DNA of 64,000 bases from Mytilus edulis (GCF_963676685.1 NC_092346.1:30083133-30147132); one strand, 5' to 3'. Counted from the stretch's first letter, positions 33,896-45,337 are shown. Numbers and translations are program-made. The notes: generated by a model not told the origin, from the letters alone.

Positions 33896-34700
33896 ATTGT
33901 ACATGTTATAACTTGTATAATGCAAAAATACAAGTTATAACATGTACAAAAGTACCTCATACATGTTATAACCTGTACAAAATACTGCTTAAAAATGGTT
34001 TTAACTTGTACAAAATTTAAAATAAACGTTAATGAAGTAAATAATACATTTAAATTCACCAATGCAGAAAGAACGACAATAAATAGGCCAGAACGTGTCT
34101 TTTTCTGTAGAGGACAATGATCACAAAGTTTCAGAAATATATGTTTCATGACTTATTTTGGCAAAATGTGTTTTCATGTAATTGTATGTTTTATGCAGTC
34201 CATCATGGCTTAAATAAGTGTGAATTTATTTTATCCTGGCTATCCTCTTATGTCTTTTAGTGTCAAATAAAAAGAAAGTATTTTACTATTGCCTTCAAAG
34301 TAAACATCCACAATTATAGTTCATCAAATAAAGATATGTCCATAGATAGTCATAAGAGGATCATAAGACATGTCCTACGATATATCTTATGACAGGACTT
34401 AGGAATGCTTCGTAATACCGACCCCTGGACATAACCTGTATAAAAAAAGGACAAAACACACTAACATGAAGGAATAATTCAAAAGTTATGAAAATGTTAT
34501 TGAGGTCAATATCATCTGTTGCGATAATAGAAAAATATCCTTATTTTTCGATTTTGTACAAGTTAAAACCATTTTTAAGCAATATTTTGTACAGGTTATA
34601 ACATGTATGAGGTACTTTTGTACATGTTATAACTTGTATTTTTGCATTATACAAGTTATAACATGTACAATATTTTTGTAAATGTTATAACCTGTACAAA
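33896..34700. mobile_element. foldback element with palindromic 20-mer repeats
   Basis: Arms of about 125 bp (33897-34020 and 34550-34675) are near-perfect inverted copies. Each arm holds three or four near-palindromes of the type GTACAAGTTATAACATGTAC, separated by short spacers. Segment A has only a short unrelated stretch here (16850-16890). The middle (34021-34549) is non-coding. ORF 33763-34149 is a translation across the left arm and is rejected. Confidence 0.8.
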
Positions 34701-34999
34701 ATCGCAACTTGTACATATACATGTTTTCAATCTGTTAAGATAAAGATCTTTGTTTAAAAATTAACAACGCCAATATAATTATGATTCTCGGATTTTTTAT
34801 AAGAATATTTAGCAAACATTTCGGTCAAATAAATAATATTTATCTTGATACTATTTTACAATATATTACAATTTCAATTACCCCATCCCTAATAAAGATA
34901 TAACACTGTATCAAAATTTTAACATTAAAGATATCCAGTTAAACTTTATATTCAGTTCGAAGCACCAGTATGAGCTATTGGTAAGAGTAATCAATAGAT

Positions 35000-35272
35000 A
35001 TAGGAAGATGTGGTGTGAGTGCCAATGAGACAACTCTCCATACAAATAACAATTTAAAAAGTAAACCATTATAGGTTAAAGTACGGCCTTCAACACGGAG
35101 CCTTGGCTCACACCGAACAACAAGCTATAAAGGGCCCCAAAATTACTAGTGTAAAACCATTCAAACGGGAAAACCAACGGTCTAATCTATATAAACAAAA
35201 CGAGAAACGAGAAACACGTATATATTACATAAACAAACGACAACTACTGTACATCAGATTCCTGACTTAAGT
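35000..35272 (-). mobile_element. PLE-type 3' tail inserted in segment B only
   Basis: Plus strand reads GGAAGATGTGGTGTGAGTGC, CAATGAGACAACTCTCCATA, AAAGTACGGCCTTCAACACG, CATTCAAACGGGAAAACCAA, CAGATTCCTGACTTAAGTAC. Segment A runs uninterrupted at 17205-17220 (AAGAGTAATCAAGTACAC). No clear target duplication was found. Related tails lie at 60900-61200 and 63330-63640. Confidence 0.65.
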
Positions 35273-35309
35273 ACACTTTTTTCAAAAATGTAAACCATAT
35301 AATTATTCT

Positions 35310-36055
35310 ACACGACGGGTGCAACATGTTGAGCATCTCTTCGGGAGCACCTGAGATCATCCCTATTTTTTGTGGAGTTCGAGTTGCTCAGTCATCATTT
35401 TTGATGTTGTGTCTTGAGGGCTATTGTTTATCTGTTGGTATTTTCTTTTTAACCATGGCGTTGTCAGTTGATTTTCGACTTTTGAATGTCCCTCTGGTAT
35501 CTTTCGCCTCTCTTTTAGATAAAACAAAGCCATACATTTGGGCTGTTTTACTTTAACTGTTAAATTGGAGCTATTTTACTTTTACTGTTTAGTCTGTGTT
35601 TTGGTGATATCCAATTGACGTCAATGTGTATTTATTTGTGTTATTATTCTATGATGATTTTGTATTTTTGTCTTACATGTGCTTTGTCTATATGACTTTT
35701 TAAGTTTCTTTGATACACATGACGTGGCTCTGTACTTAAACATCCCGTCGTTGTGTTGTTGTGCTATTGTAAAAAATAAACTCGTTGCCTTTCATTTTTT
35801 GCAAATATATGCCTTTTTGTGCTTTTTTGTTACATATTTGTTTGTTTTATGCTAGTGACTTAGATTTTAAAACGGTGTTTACTGCTGTACCTCTATTTTT
35901 GATATTTTTACCTTTTATGTCTGTTTTTTTTTCACAGGTCGTTGTCAATATAATGGAATTTGATGCGACTGTCGTGCAAGTGAGAGGTTTATCTCAGCAT
36001 TAAAACCAGGTTCATTTCACCATTTTCTACATAAGAAAATGTCTGTATCAATATA
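35310..36055 (+). repeat. dispersed mussel-type repeat, copy B
   Basis: Same as 17274-18013. ORFs 35326-35556 and 35785-36003 fall in it and are not genes. Confidence 0.6.
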
Positions 36056-37020
36056 AAAAAGAAGATGTGGTATGATTGCCAATGAAACAACTATCCACAA
36101 AAGACCAAAATGACACAGACATTAACAACTATAGGTCACCGTACGGCCTTTAACAATGAGCAAAGCCCGTACCACATAGTCAGCTATAAAAGGCCCCGAT
36201 AAGACAATGTAAAACAATTCAAACGAGAAAACTAACGGCCTTATTTATGTAAAAAAAATGAAAGAAAAAAACAAATATGTAACACATAAACAAACGACAA
36301 CCACTGAATTACAGGCTCCTGACTTGGGACAGGCACATACATAAATAATTTTGCGGGGTTAAACATGTTAGCGGGATCCCAACCATCCCCCTAACCAGGG
36401 ACAGTGGTATAACAGTACAACATAAGTACGAACTATAAAAATCAGTTGAAAAAGACTTAACTCATTAGATGGACAAACATACAAGTGGACGTGGCCGGGT
36501 ACTTATACATCCCGACACAAAAAGACACAATGAACAGATCTGAGAGTACTCGCAGTTATCTGACAGCTAGTTCAAAGCCACTAACAACTAATAAAAAAAT
36601 CATGCATCGAAGACTTAACAATCAATCCGTACACATCCATCATCCAATGGATTTAGTGTAAAGACGTCATAAACAGCCAGAGAAAAACATGACCTTGTGC
36701 AATGCCAAGTTACAGGTATCGACAGATTGTAGATCCATGAATATGTATATAACATACTAGTAATATTTAGTTAGCTTTTAATTTACTGACAGCAAAATCA
36801 ATATTTATACCAATAAAACCAATATTCAATGATCTTATTACAGTGTTGAATAAGTAACCTTTTAGAATAAGTTTATTTAAAAGAGCGACAAGTTTACATG
36901 GATCATTTCTAAATTTCCGGGCACGGTTAACAATATTTCCGTAAAAATGAGGATGTGCTATCCCGTTTGAAATAAGTTTTCTACAGGTACAACCAAACTT
37001 CAAAACAATATCAATATGAC
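36056..37020 (-). mobile_element. 5'-truncated Penelope-like element, copy B
   Basis: Duplicate of 18014-18981 with its 3' tail and coding relic (36767-37009, LKFGCTCRKLIS through AVSKLKAN). The ORF called to 37066 includes flanking repeat sequence at its N-terminus. Minor substitutions distinguish it from copy A. Confidence 0.65.
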
Positions 37021-37076
37021 AGTTTTTATCCATTCGTTTGATGTTCCAGCTTTTTGTTTTTGCCATTTGATTTTTT

Positions 37077-38355
37077 AGCTTACCTGGCCCGAAGGCCCAA
37101 GTGAGCTTTTCCCATCACTTTGCGTCCGTCGTCCGTCGTCGTTAACTTTTACAAAATTCTTCTCCTCTGAAACTACTGGGCCACATTTTACCAAACTTGG
37201 CCACAATCACCATTGGGGTATCTAGTCTAAAAAATGTGTGGCGTGACCCGGCCAACCAACCAAGATGGCCGCCATGGCTAAAAATAGAACATAGGAGTAA
37301 AATGCAGTTTTTAGCTTATAACTCAAAAACCAAAGCATTTAGAGCAAATCTGACATGGGGAAAAATTGTTTATCAGGTCAAGATCTATCTGCCCTGAAAT
37401 TTTCAGATGAATCGGACAACCTGTTGTTGGGTTGCTGCCCCTAAATTGGTAATTTTAAGGAAATTTTACTGTTTTTGGTTATTATCTTGAATATTATCGG
37501 CAAAATTTCCTTAAAATTACCAATTAAGTTGTCCAATTGATCTAAAAATTTCAGGGCAGATAGATATTGACTTGATAAACAAATTAACTAATGTCAGATT
37601 CACTCTAAATGCTTTGGTTTCAGAGTTAAAGCCAACATCTACATTTCACCCCTATGTTCTTTTTGACATGGCGGCCATCTTGGTTGGTTGTCGGGCGTCA
37701 CCACACACATTGTTTTAATCTAGATACCCTAATAATGATCATGGCTAAGTTTGGTTAAATTAGGCTCAGTAGTTTCAGAAGAGAAGATTTTTGTAAAAGA
37801 TTACAAAAATTCAAGAAAAATTGGTAAAAAATTACTATAATGGGCTAAAACTCCTTAAAGGGGTCAACTGACCATTTTGGTAATTCTGAATTATTTGTAG
37901 ATCTTTCTTTGCTGAACATTATTGCTGTTTACAGTTTATCTCTATCTATAATAATATTCAAGAAAATAACCAAAAACGAAAAATGTTCCCTAAAATTACC
38001 AATTCAGGGGCAGTAACCCAACAACCTGATGTCCGTTTCATTTGAAAATTTCAGGGCAGATAGATCGTGACTTGATTAAAGATTTGCTCTAAAAGCTTTG
38101 GTTTCAGAGTTATAAGCTAAAATCTACATTTTACCCCTATGTTCTAGTTTTAGCCATGGCGGCCATCTTGGTTAGTTGGCCGGGTCACCGGACATATTTT
38201 TTTAACTGGATACCCCAATGATGATTGTGGCCAAGTTTGGTTAAATTTGGCCTAGTAGTTTCAGAGGAGAAGATTATTGTAAAATTTAACGACGACGGAC
38301 GACGGACGCCAAGTGATGAGAAAAGCTCACTTGGACCTGTGGGCCAGGTGAGCTA
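37077..38355. repeat. hairpin-ended dispersed repeat with inverted ends, copy B
   Basis: The left end (AGCTTACCTGGCCCGAAGGC, then GCGTCCGTCGTCCGTCGTCG) is the inverse of the right end (GACGACGGACGACGGACGCC, then GGGCCAGGTGAGCT). GCCATGGC blocks occur in opposite orientation near each end, with a third GGCGGCCATCTTGGTTGGTT in between at 37671. The whole can fold into a long hairpin. In copy A the left end is different. ORF 37197-37397 is within it and rejected. Confidence 0.7.
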
Positions 38356-38455
38356 AAAACTTAAAGAGTTTTTAAATCAATTTCCCAGCCAATCAACATG
38401 AAAAAGAACAAAGTGTTCAGACCAAAGAGATGCAGACCAAATGACAAAACATTAA

Positions 38456-39139
38456 AGGGGCACTAGCTGTCAAATTCATGGTCACCGATTTGACTCAAAT
38501 TCTCATATTTGATTTATTACAATGTAAAACATTATTCCAAACTATCAAAAGTCTAAAATAAACAGTTTACAGAGCATGGGGTAGATAATATATAGGTTCG
38601 TTTCGTGTGTATTTTAGTCCAGACGCATTCTAATTAACTATCGATTTGACCTCAGATGACCATATAAGCGATGTAAACAGAAATAAAGATATGAATAGAT
38701 TAAACCAACACGTGCAATTGGAGTTTTATAGGTCTGTTTGATTTTATTTTATAGATTAAAAATAGATGTTTCTCGTTGTTTTTAACCGTATAAGAATGAT
38801 TTTATGTGCATCGAATTAGTAATCAAATGATTTACCGTAGTTTCACTATCATTGTTGACATTCTTTTTCTTTAAATAACCAGTACACGTACAATGCATGC
38901 GTTGTCTATCTCTAGCTAGGGGTTAAATTGAAGTTCACATGGATACGGATTTAAAAAGGTCGACTCATTCACTTGCAAGTGAATAACTAATTATCAATGT
39001 TTCTTAGCGTAATTTGACAAAATTGAACCTTTTTGGCTGCAAAAAGCGAATTGTTATTTCACTATTTCACTTTCATTATTGATTGAACAAAAAAAAATCA
39101 AACTTTAGATTTTTTATATATCTCGTAGCTAGTGCCCCT
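38456..39139. mobile_element. TTAA-flanked MITE, copy 2 (B only)
   Basis: Ends AGGGGCACTAGCTGTCAAAT and the reverse complement of AGGGGCACTAGCTACGAG, flanked by TTAA (38452-38455, 39140-39143). Segment A has the precise empty site (CAAAACATTAAAATACTAAT near 21100). It therefore inserted after, or was excised since, the A/B duplication. Confidence 0.92.
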
Positions 39140-40327
39140 TTAAAATACTAATGATGACTATTAAAATGCAATGCTAAATCTATGAATATTTTACACATGT
39201 TGTATATTCGTGATATATATTGTAATATGTAATATGTAATGTGTAATTTAATTAATTACTTTAGTAAAGTAGTTGTAATTCAATTAATAACATTTGGAAA
39301 ACTGTGTGATGTGTGATTAGTGTAATTGATCATTTTGCAATGTAATGTGTAATTTAATTAATTACATTCCAATGTAATTGACCCAAGTCTGCCTCACTTA
39401 AACCTATACCTTACAGTTAACGCAAAACATGTAAACAACACGTGCATAAATTTCCTTCGTCCGAAGTGTTTGATTTACCGGCTTCATCAGGAACGCTCAA
39501 AGCCGAATATTTAAAAGTCCATTTCCTTTTTGGACAGTTCTGCACTTGGGAAATTAAGCAAAACGACCAATGACTGTACAAAACAGGATCATTATAGACA
39601 AAACTGTCCTATTTTCTATCCTTTTTTTCCTTTCACTTGGACTTCGCGGGCAATTCGTCAATTGAGAATGCTAAAGTGCATAAGACAGGCTTCGATAACG
39701 GTCTCTGAATTTGGATATTTTCACAAAAATTGGCGTTTTTCTGTGAAAAAAGCCTGTGGCAAATACATCAAACATACATCAAAAATATGTCATACTTATA
39801 CAAAAAAAAGATGTGGTATGATTGTCAATGAGTCAACTCTCCACGAGAGACCAAAATGACACAGAAATTAACAACTATAGGTCACCGTACGGCCTTCAAC
39901 AATGAGCAAACTCAATACCGCGTAGTCAGCTGTAACAGACCCCGAAATGACAGTGTAAAACAATTCAAACGAGAAAACTAACGGCCTTATTTATGTAGTA
40001 TAGTATCAGAAAAGTTGCGGCTCAATTACATTTATGAGTATAGATGCGTTTCATACATATTGCATATTGAAGCAACACTGTAATGTTTGGTACTTAGGGA
40101 TTTGTATTATTGGACTTGTCTTTCATAGCCTCTTCATATGGACCATTTTTTAGAATGGTCTTTGTTTTAATATGTTTAAAAAACATACATGTGAATAATT
40201 CATTGACGAAAATATTTGTGTTTATTGGTTACTTCGATAGGGTGCTACTCTTCAGGCAATGAAGCTTCTTTCACAAATACAAATTAGCCACGGCAACCAG
40301 TGTCGAACAATCAATAAATCAAAATTA

Positions 40328-41246
40328 AAAACCAATTGTTCAGAGAACAATTGAAGGTCTTTCCACCAGTTAATATCTATTTTGATATTAAAATATTAAA
40401 AATCAGTCTAAAATGTCAGTTCATATGGCTTTATGATGTATAGATATGAATTTAAAGCAAAGGTCAAAATCTAGAACGTCAAATTAACCTATGATCTTGA
40501 CCTCAATTTCAAGGTCACAAACTGAGGATTTCAAATCAAAAGACCCTAGGTCTCTAATATGTATGGTTAATAAGTTATATCACTTTACACATAATTTTAG
40601 ATATGATAGGGGCAAAAACTCCCATTCATTGTCTACGCACCCTTTCAACTAAAATTATTAAGTAACAACATGTCGCAACTAACAATTTAGTCAAAATAAT
40701 TCGTCGATATCTTATACGGTTTCTGGAAATGAGTGGAAATAAGCCTAATTCAAAAAATTAGAATATGACCTTGACCTTTGACCTTGATCTAATTTTCATT
40801 TTTTGGACCAAGGACCTCAAATCAAAAGATCCTAGGTCTCTATCACTTATGGTGTTCCAGTTTAAAATACATTTCAAAATTTCAAATACAAAAGGGGAAA
40901 TAACTCTCATATGGAGCATTCATATTGCTTCGGTCGAAATTGGACAAATCATGCAAAGGATAAAACGAGCAATTTTATAAAATAAATTTGTCGTAATCTT
41001 TTACAGTTGCGAAGGAGTCGTGGACACAAGGAAAACAGTGTTTGGGGAGATAACTCCTACAAAGAAAAGTATTCGGTTACGCAGGGTAAATTTCAAAAGC
41101 GCATAAACTGTTCGATGTCATATACCAAATATCTAAGTGACATATTGCAAAACAAATATTTATTGCAAGAACAAAATTAGGCGGAAGAAAAAAAAAATAA
41201 TCAGAAGAAAAACAATAGGTCTTTCCACAGAAAAGTGGATAGACCT
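40328..41246. mobile_element. 919-bp insertion with hairpin at each end (B only)
   Basis: Absent from segment A (CAAAATTAGTAATTTC at about 22285). AATTA is repeated on both sides (40323-40327, 41247-41251). The left end forms a hairpin CAATTGTTC-AGA-GAACAATTG; the right end forms AGGTCTTTCCAC and GTGGATAGACCT. GGTCTTTCCAC also occurs just inside the left hairpin. Inside are two copies of a motif with ATCAAAAGACCCTAGGTCTC. ORF 40765-40980 is not recognised as coding. The superfamily is uncertain. Confidence 0.75.
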
Positions 41247-41451
41247 AATTAGTAATTTCATTTATATTAGACATTTAGACCATTTACTACTACTAAAATA
41301 GAAATAATGATGAGTAAACATTGTATTTGTGAAGTACAATTAGCAGAACTGTTAAACTATATGTAATGATTGAACAATCTAAGAAAACAAATATGTTTTT
41401 CTATTGTGATTGTCAATTTACATAATGCATGTACATTCAATTAAATTGTGC

Positions 41452-43161
41452 TTATAAAATTAATTTAAGAGCAAAAATCTTTGCTTTTCCTTGTTTGTCC
41501 ATTTTCTTTGTATTGCAACCAATCCATAGAATGTCATCTTTATCAATATCGAGACTAAACGGGAATTCAATGCCTAAAGTTTTTAGATCCTTACTTGTTA
41601 TAACCTCTCCAGCAAAATTTAATACATGTATATACTTGTTTGTTTGGTCTAAAACTAAAATAATATCAGACGAGGTTACTGTTATGTCACTAGGATAAAA
41701 CTTTGCTTGATATGAATTCATATAGCAACCAGAATATATTGACGATTGTTGTCCCCCTTGGTCTAACCTTATTACCCTCCCTTCCTTATTATCATTAATG
41801 ATGTCAATTACATAAATACTGTCATGTAGGGAAACAATTCTCTTTGGTCTGGTAAACAATCTCTGATTATCATTGTCATACTCATAGATATGTTGTATGT
41901 CTCTCTGCTCATTTAGAACCACCACTCTTCTCACACTCTCTTTTGTAGCTGGATATGTGACAGGATGACATTCGGTCAATCCCACAAATATTTTATCGTT
42001 TTGGGACACATGAACACTGATTGATTTCAAAGGCAAGAACGATTTAAACAGTTTAGTTTGTTTATCAATGGAATACACGTTTAAGTCACTCCCTCCTGTC
42101 GACAACAGAATTTCATCATTCTTTAGTCTAGCCAGACTACACACCGTTATACTGATCTCTTCTTCTACTTTGATATTTTTTTCTTCAAATGTTACTTTTT
42201 GAACTTTTTTTTCCTTTAGGCAAACAATGATTGCTGAGTTCTTACCATAGTTACGTATGTTCAGTATATTTCTTAAGTCAGTTTGATAGCTTTTGACTAA
42301 CTGCAAATCTGGAATTGCATATAGGTCACCAAATATTGTTCTCCTTGTGTTTTGCGTTTGGAATATATTTCCAGAACAAAATTTTGTATTAACAATGGTA
42401 CATTTAATTGGTTCCACTGATTTTGTCCGAATAGTTTGATCCAGCGTTTTTCTTGAAGAGAATATCTCTGACGCTTGAGGAGACAGCAAGGTTTTCTTCA
42501 ACCTATCTTCCCTGTTTACTATTTCCTCTATATTCTTATGTATGTCAGACAACTTTAAATTTATTTTTGTCTCTGTTGGCTGCCATATTGATTCAAGTTC
42601 ATGTAAAAGTTCTTTTGCATAGTTTGATATTGTGTCAGTCATTTTCCTCTCAGTTTGCAGTATTTGATCTTTTAATACTTTGAAATTGTTGTCACCATGT
42701 AGAAGACGTTTTTCTAGGTTTTCTTTTTCATTTCCATAAAACTGATGACACGATTCAAGTTTATTTTGTAAGTCCTTCATTTCAGAAATAGCAGTATCAT
42801 AAACTTCATTCAGTTTTCTATACTTATGATTTTGATGGGACTCTATCAAACAGTCCAAGCACACTGGTTGGTCACAATCTGTACAGAATGCGCAGCAAAT
42901 TTGATCACTATGAATTGTACATGGCATGCTTTTAAGATCCACCTTATGAATTGTCCTTGCAGCATCTTCGGTTCCAAAGTCTTTAAGATTAATTAATTCA
43001 TGATGATCGGATGATTTGATTTTTTTATGAATCTTTGTTATACAAAGTTGACACATAAATACATCACAGTTTATGCATTTCCACCTTAGATCTGTTGACT
43101 CTTCACAGAACTGACATACTGGTGGTGTCTGGGCTTCATCTGTAGGTTGGGAATAAGCCAT
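41452..43161 (-). CDS. RING-less TRIM-like protein, recent duplicate
   Basis: 569 residues with the same start, stop and domain layout as 22491-24200: all eight B-box 1 and eight B-box 2 ligands are kept, followed by coiled coil and propeller. By eye 12 substitutions, e.g. A14P, L152R, Q161K, E203K, E219D, plus a few in the first propeller blades and M/I near the C-terminus. None hits a zinc ligand. The reading frame is intact, so the copy is potentially functional. Its upstream 254 bases are duplicated too, but further upstream lies retroelement sequence rather than the original flank, so regulation may differ. Both copies have the acceptor-like sequence just before the ATG. Confidence 0.9.
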   Translation of the reverse strand: MAYSQPTDEAQTPPVCQFCEESTDLRWKCINCDVFMCQLCITKIHKKIKSSDHHELINLKDFGTEDAARTIHKVDLKSMPCTIHSDQICCAFCTDCDQPVCLDCLIESHQNHKYRKLNEVYDTAISEMKDLQNKLESCHQFYGNEKENLEKRLLHGDNNFKVLKDQILQTERKMTDTISNYAKELLHELESIWQPTETKINLKLSDIHKNIEEIVNREDRLKKTLLSPQASEIFSSRKTLDQTIRTKSVEPIKCTIVNTKFCSGNIFQTQNTRRTIFGDLYAIPDLQLVKSYQTDLRNILNIRNYGKNSAIIVCLKEKKVQKVTFEEKNIKVEEEISITVCSLARLKNDEILLSTGGSDLNVYSIDKQTKLFKSFLPLKSISVHVSQNDKIFVGLTECHPVTYPATKESVRRVVVLNEQRDIQHIYEYDNDNQRLFTRPKRIVSLHDSIYVIDIINDNKEGRVIRLDQGGQQSSIYSGCYMNSYQAKFYPSDITVTSSDIILVLDQTNKYIHVLNFAGEVITSKDLKTLGIEFPFSLDIDKDDILWIGCNTKKMDKQGKAKIFALKLIL

Positions 43162-43415
43162 TTCTTACTAATTTCAGAAAATCCTTAAGGTACTTGAATG
43201 TATATCATTGTAACTATAAGATACCAGTAAACAATTTCCTCTTTGGAAGGTCAAGGAAAACTTAGTACAAAAGCTAAATATAAAATGAAAGATTTAAATG
43301 GAACGATAAACTAGATTTTTATTGTAGGTAATAGACTGTTACATAACATAGATATTTTTAAAGGAATTTCCTGATAATATTTTATCTTTACCTAGCTTAA
43401 CATTTCCCCTTCCCA

Positions 43416-44869
43416 CATGGTAGATTGTTGTTTGTCATTATGTCGTCTAATCTTTTAATTACCAAACGTGACTTATTCCCAATTGTGACTGTTTTGCTGA
43501 GTGTGAATTCGCATTACTATAAGACGTGTGACGGTACTTGTCTATCCCAAATTCATGTATTTAGTTTAAATGTTTAATGTTTTATTTGTAATTCTCATCG
43601 GATTTTGTCAAATGTGTTGATGTCTTTTCTATTATATTTATGTGTTATGGTAAATAATATTAATCACCGCATTCATTTATTAGATTTCATTTTGTTCAAC
43701 GTAATCAGTACGATATTTTACGTTTGAAGTCAGATTCAAAACAAACCGGACATAGCTTTATAATATAGTTAATTGCTACCTTAGTTTGCTAATAATAAAT
43801 ATTAAAATGTGCATTGTTATTAAATGCAATATCAGTATTTAGTTCAAATATAATCTTGAATCAATCCTAATTCTATCTTATTCATTCAAATGACGTCATT
43901 TTTCATTTTTTGATGATCTGTTTTACAAATTCAAATGACGTCATCACTTTTTTGTCATTTTTTACAATTTCAAATATGACGTCCCTTGGCGTTGGGGTTT
44001 GGGCTTGTTCGGATGTGTCTACATTTTGTGTTGCAAATATCTGGTTATGTAATGTATTTCATTAATACTTCAGTTCTATCATGTACAGCTTTTGTTTAGT
44101 AATTTTATCAATTTACTGTTTGCAAAAAGTAAAAATTATTCTAAATAATAAGGATGTTCTGGCAACTAACAGAAAACCCTGGCCGTTTTTGGCACAACTT
44201 TTTTGATCTTTTGGTCCTCGATGCTGTTCGACTTTGTGCTTGTTTCGGCTTTCAAATTTTTGTATCTGGGCGTCACTGGTGGATCTTGTGTGGATAAAAT
44301 GCATTTCTGACGTATTTAAATTTTCAACTTGTTGCCTTTTGTTGGCTGTTGTTCGTGTGTTTCTTTGTCAATTGTATTCTCCAATTTATTTATATTGTAG
44401 TCCTGTGGTGTTGACTTGTCCTTTTAATGTTATATTTCACATGGCTATAAAAGGGGAGGTTTGGCATGCCACAAAACCAGGTTCAACCCGCCATTTTTTT
44501 CTTTAAAAATGTCCTTTACCAAGTCAGGAATATGGCCATTGTTATATTATAGTTCGTTTCTGTATGTGTTACATTTTAACGTTGCGTCGTTTGTTTTCTC
44601 TTAATTTTGAGTGTAAATTCACATTGCGATAAAACGTGTCACGGTACTTGTCTATCCCAAATTCATGTATTTGGTTTTGATGTTATATTTGTTTTTCTCG
44701 TGGGATTTTGTCTGATGCTTGGTCCGTTTCTGTGTGTGTTGCATTGTAGTGTTGTGTCGTTGTTCTCCTCTTGTATTTAATGCGTTTCCCTCAGTTTTAG
44801 TTTGTTACCCCGATTTTGTTTTTTGTCCATGGATTTATGAGTTTGAACAGCGGTATACTACTGTTGCCT
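43416..44869 (-). mobile_element. Penelope-like element 2, 3' tail, with older PLE fragment
   Basis: Minus-strand tail after the RT relic at 44870: TAAAGGCAACAGTAGTATAC, CCATGGACAAAAAACAAAAT and GTACCGTGACACGTTTTATC match the tail at 30950-31300. 43480-43640 is a second, diverged piece of the same tail (plus: TAAGACGTGTGACGGTACTT). 43880-43990 holds a short tandem of TTCAAATGACGTCAT. 44160-44290 carries a piece of the abundant dispersed repeat. ORFs at 44113 and 44234 are not genes. Confidence 0.55.
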
Positions 44870-45337
44870 TTACTTAGCTAGTTTGGTCAAAGACACATCG
44901 TATGGATCCACCAATTGGTGATGGTGTCCATAAAATTTACGGAGTGTCAATTTTAATCTGCCCTCCTCATAACTTTGTTGGAGCAGTTTCTGCGTAAGGA
45001 GCACACTCCTGTATATGAAGTCCGTATAGTAAGAACAAACACGAGAATAACGTATCAATTGTGATATGTAAACACTATACGAAGGGGAAGAGGGTATGTT
45101 TCTGCTGAGAAATGGGAAATTGATAATTGTGAAGTTGAAATCGTCCCGTTTATCATAGATTTTCGTGTGAAGTCGTCCATCTGCGTCAATATTGAGGAAA
45201 ATATCAAGGTATGAAGCAGTCCCTCTAGTATCAGTAGTATCCGTAATTTCAAGTTCACTGGGATATATGAGATGTAAGTATTGGCTGAAATATGGGTTAT
45301 TCAATGATAGAACATCATCAATATATCGGAAAGTAAG
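44870..45337 (-). pseudogene. Penelope-like reverse transcriptase fragment 2
   Basis: About 155 residues in one frame, beginning TFRYIDDVLSLNNPYF, so the catalytic YxDD (here YIDD) is at the very edge. Then ASYLDIFLNI, KIYDKRDDF, INFPFLSRNIP, SYSVYISQLIRYSRV and KLLQQSYEEGRLKLTLRKFY, ending SLTKLAK before a stop. It belongs to a different subfamily from 29797. Everything N-terminal of the YIDD motif is missing; the plus-strand neighbour from 45338 is a PLE 3' tail fragment in opposite orientation. Confidence 0.85.

Larger units (their letters stand above)
32928..43415. repeat. segmental duplication, copy B
   Basis: Direct repeat of 15086-24454. Its left breakpoint falls inside the right arm of the Mutator-like element, of which only 32928-33250 is present here, so the A arrangement (complete element with TSD) is the older one. 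The right breakpoint is after CCCTTCCCA (43415). It contains the second full TRIM-like gene and four B-only insertions. Confidence 0.93.

Noticed and set aside
33763..34149. 128-codon minus-strand ORF
   Set aside because: It spans the flank and one arm of the foldback element; composition follows the repeats.
33896..34700. Regularly spaced 20-bp repeats resembling a CRISPR array
   Set aside because: The repeats are palindromic, spacers are few and short, the array is mirrored in two arms, and the genome is eukaryotic. It is a foldback element.
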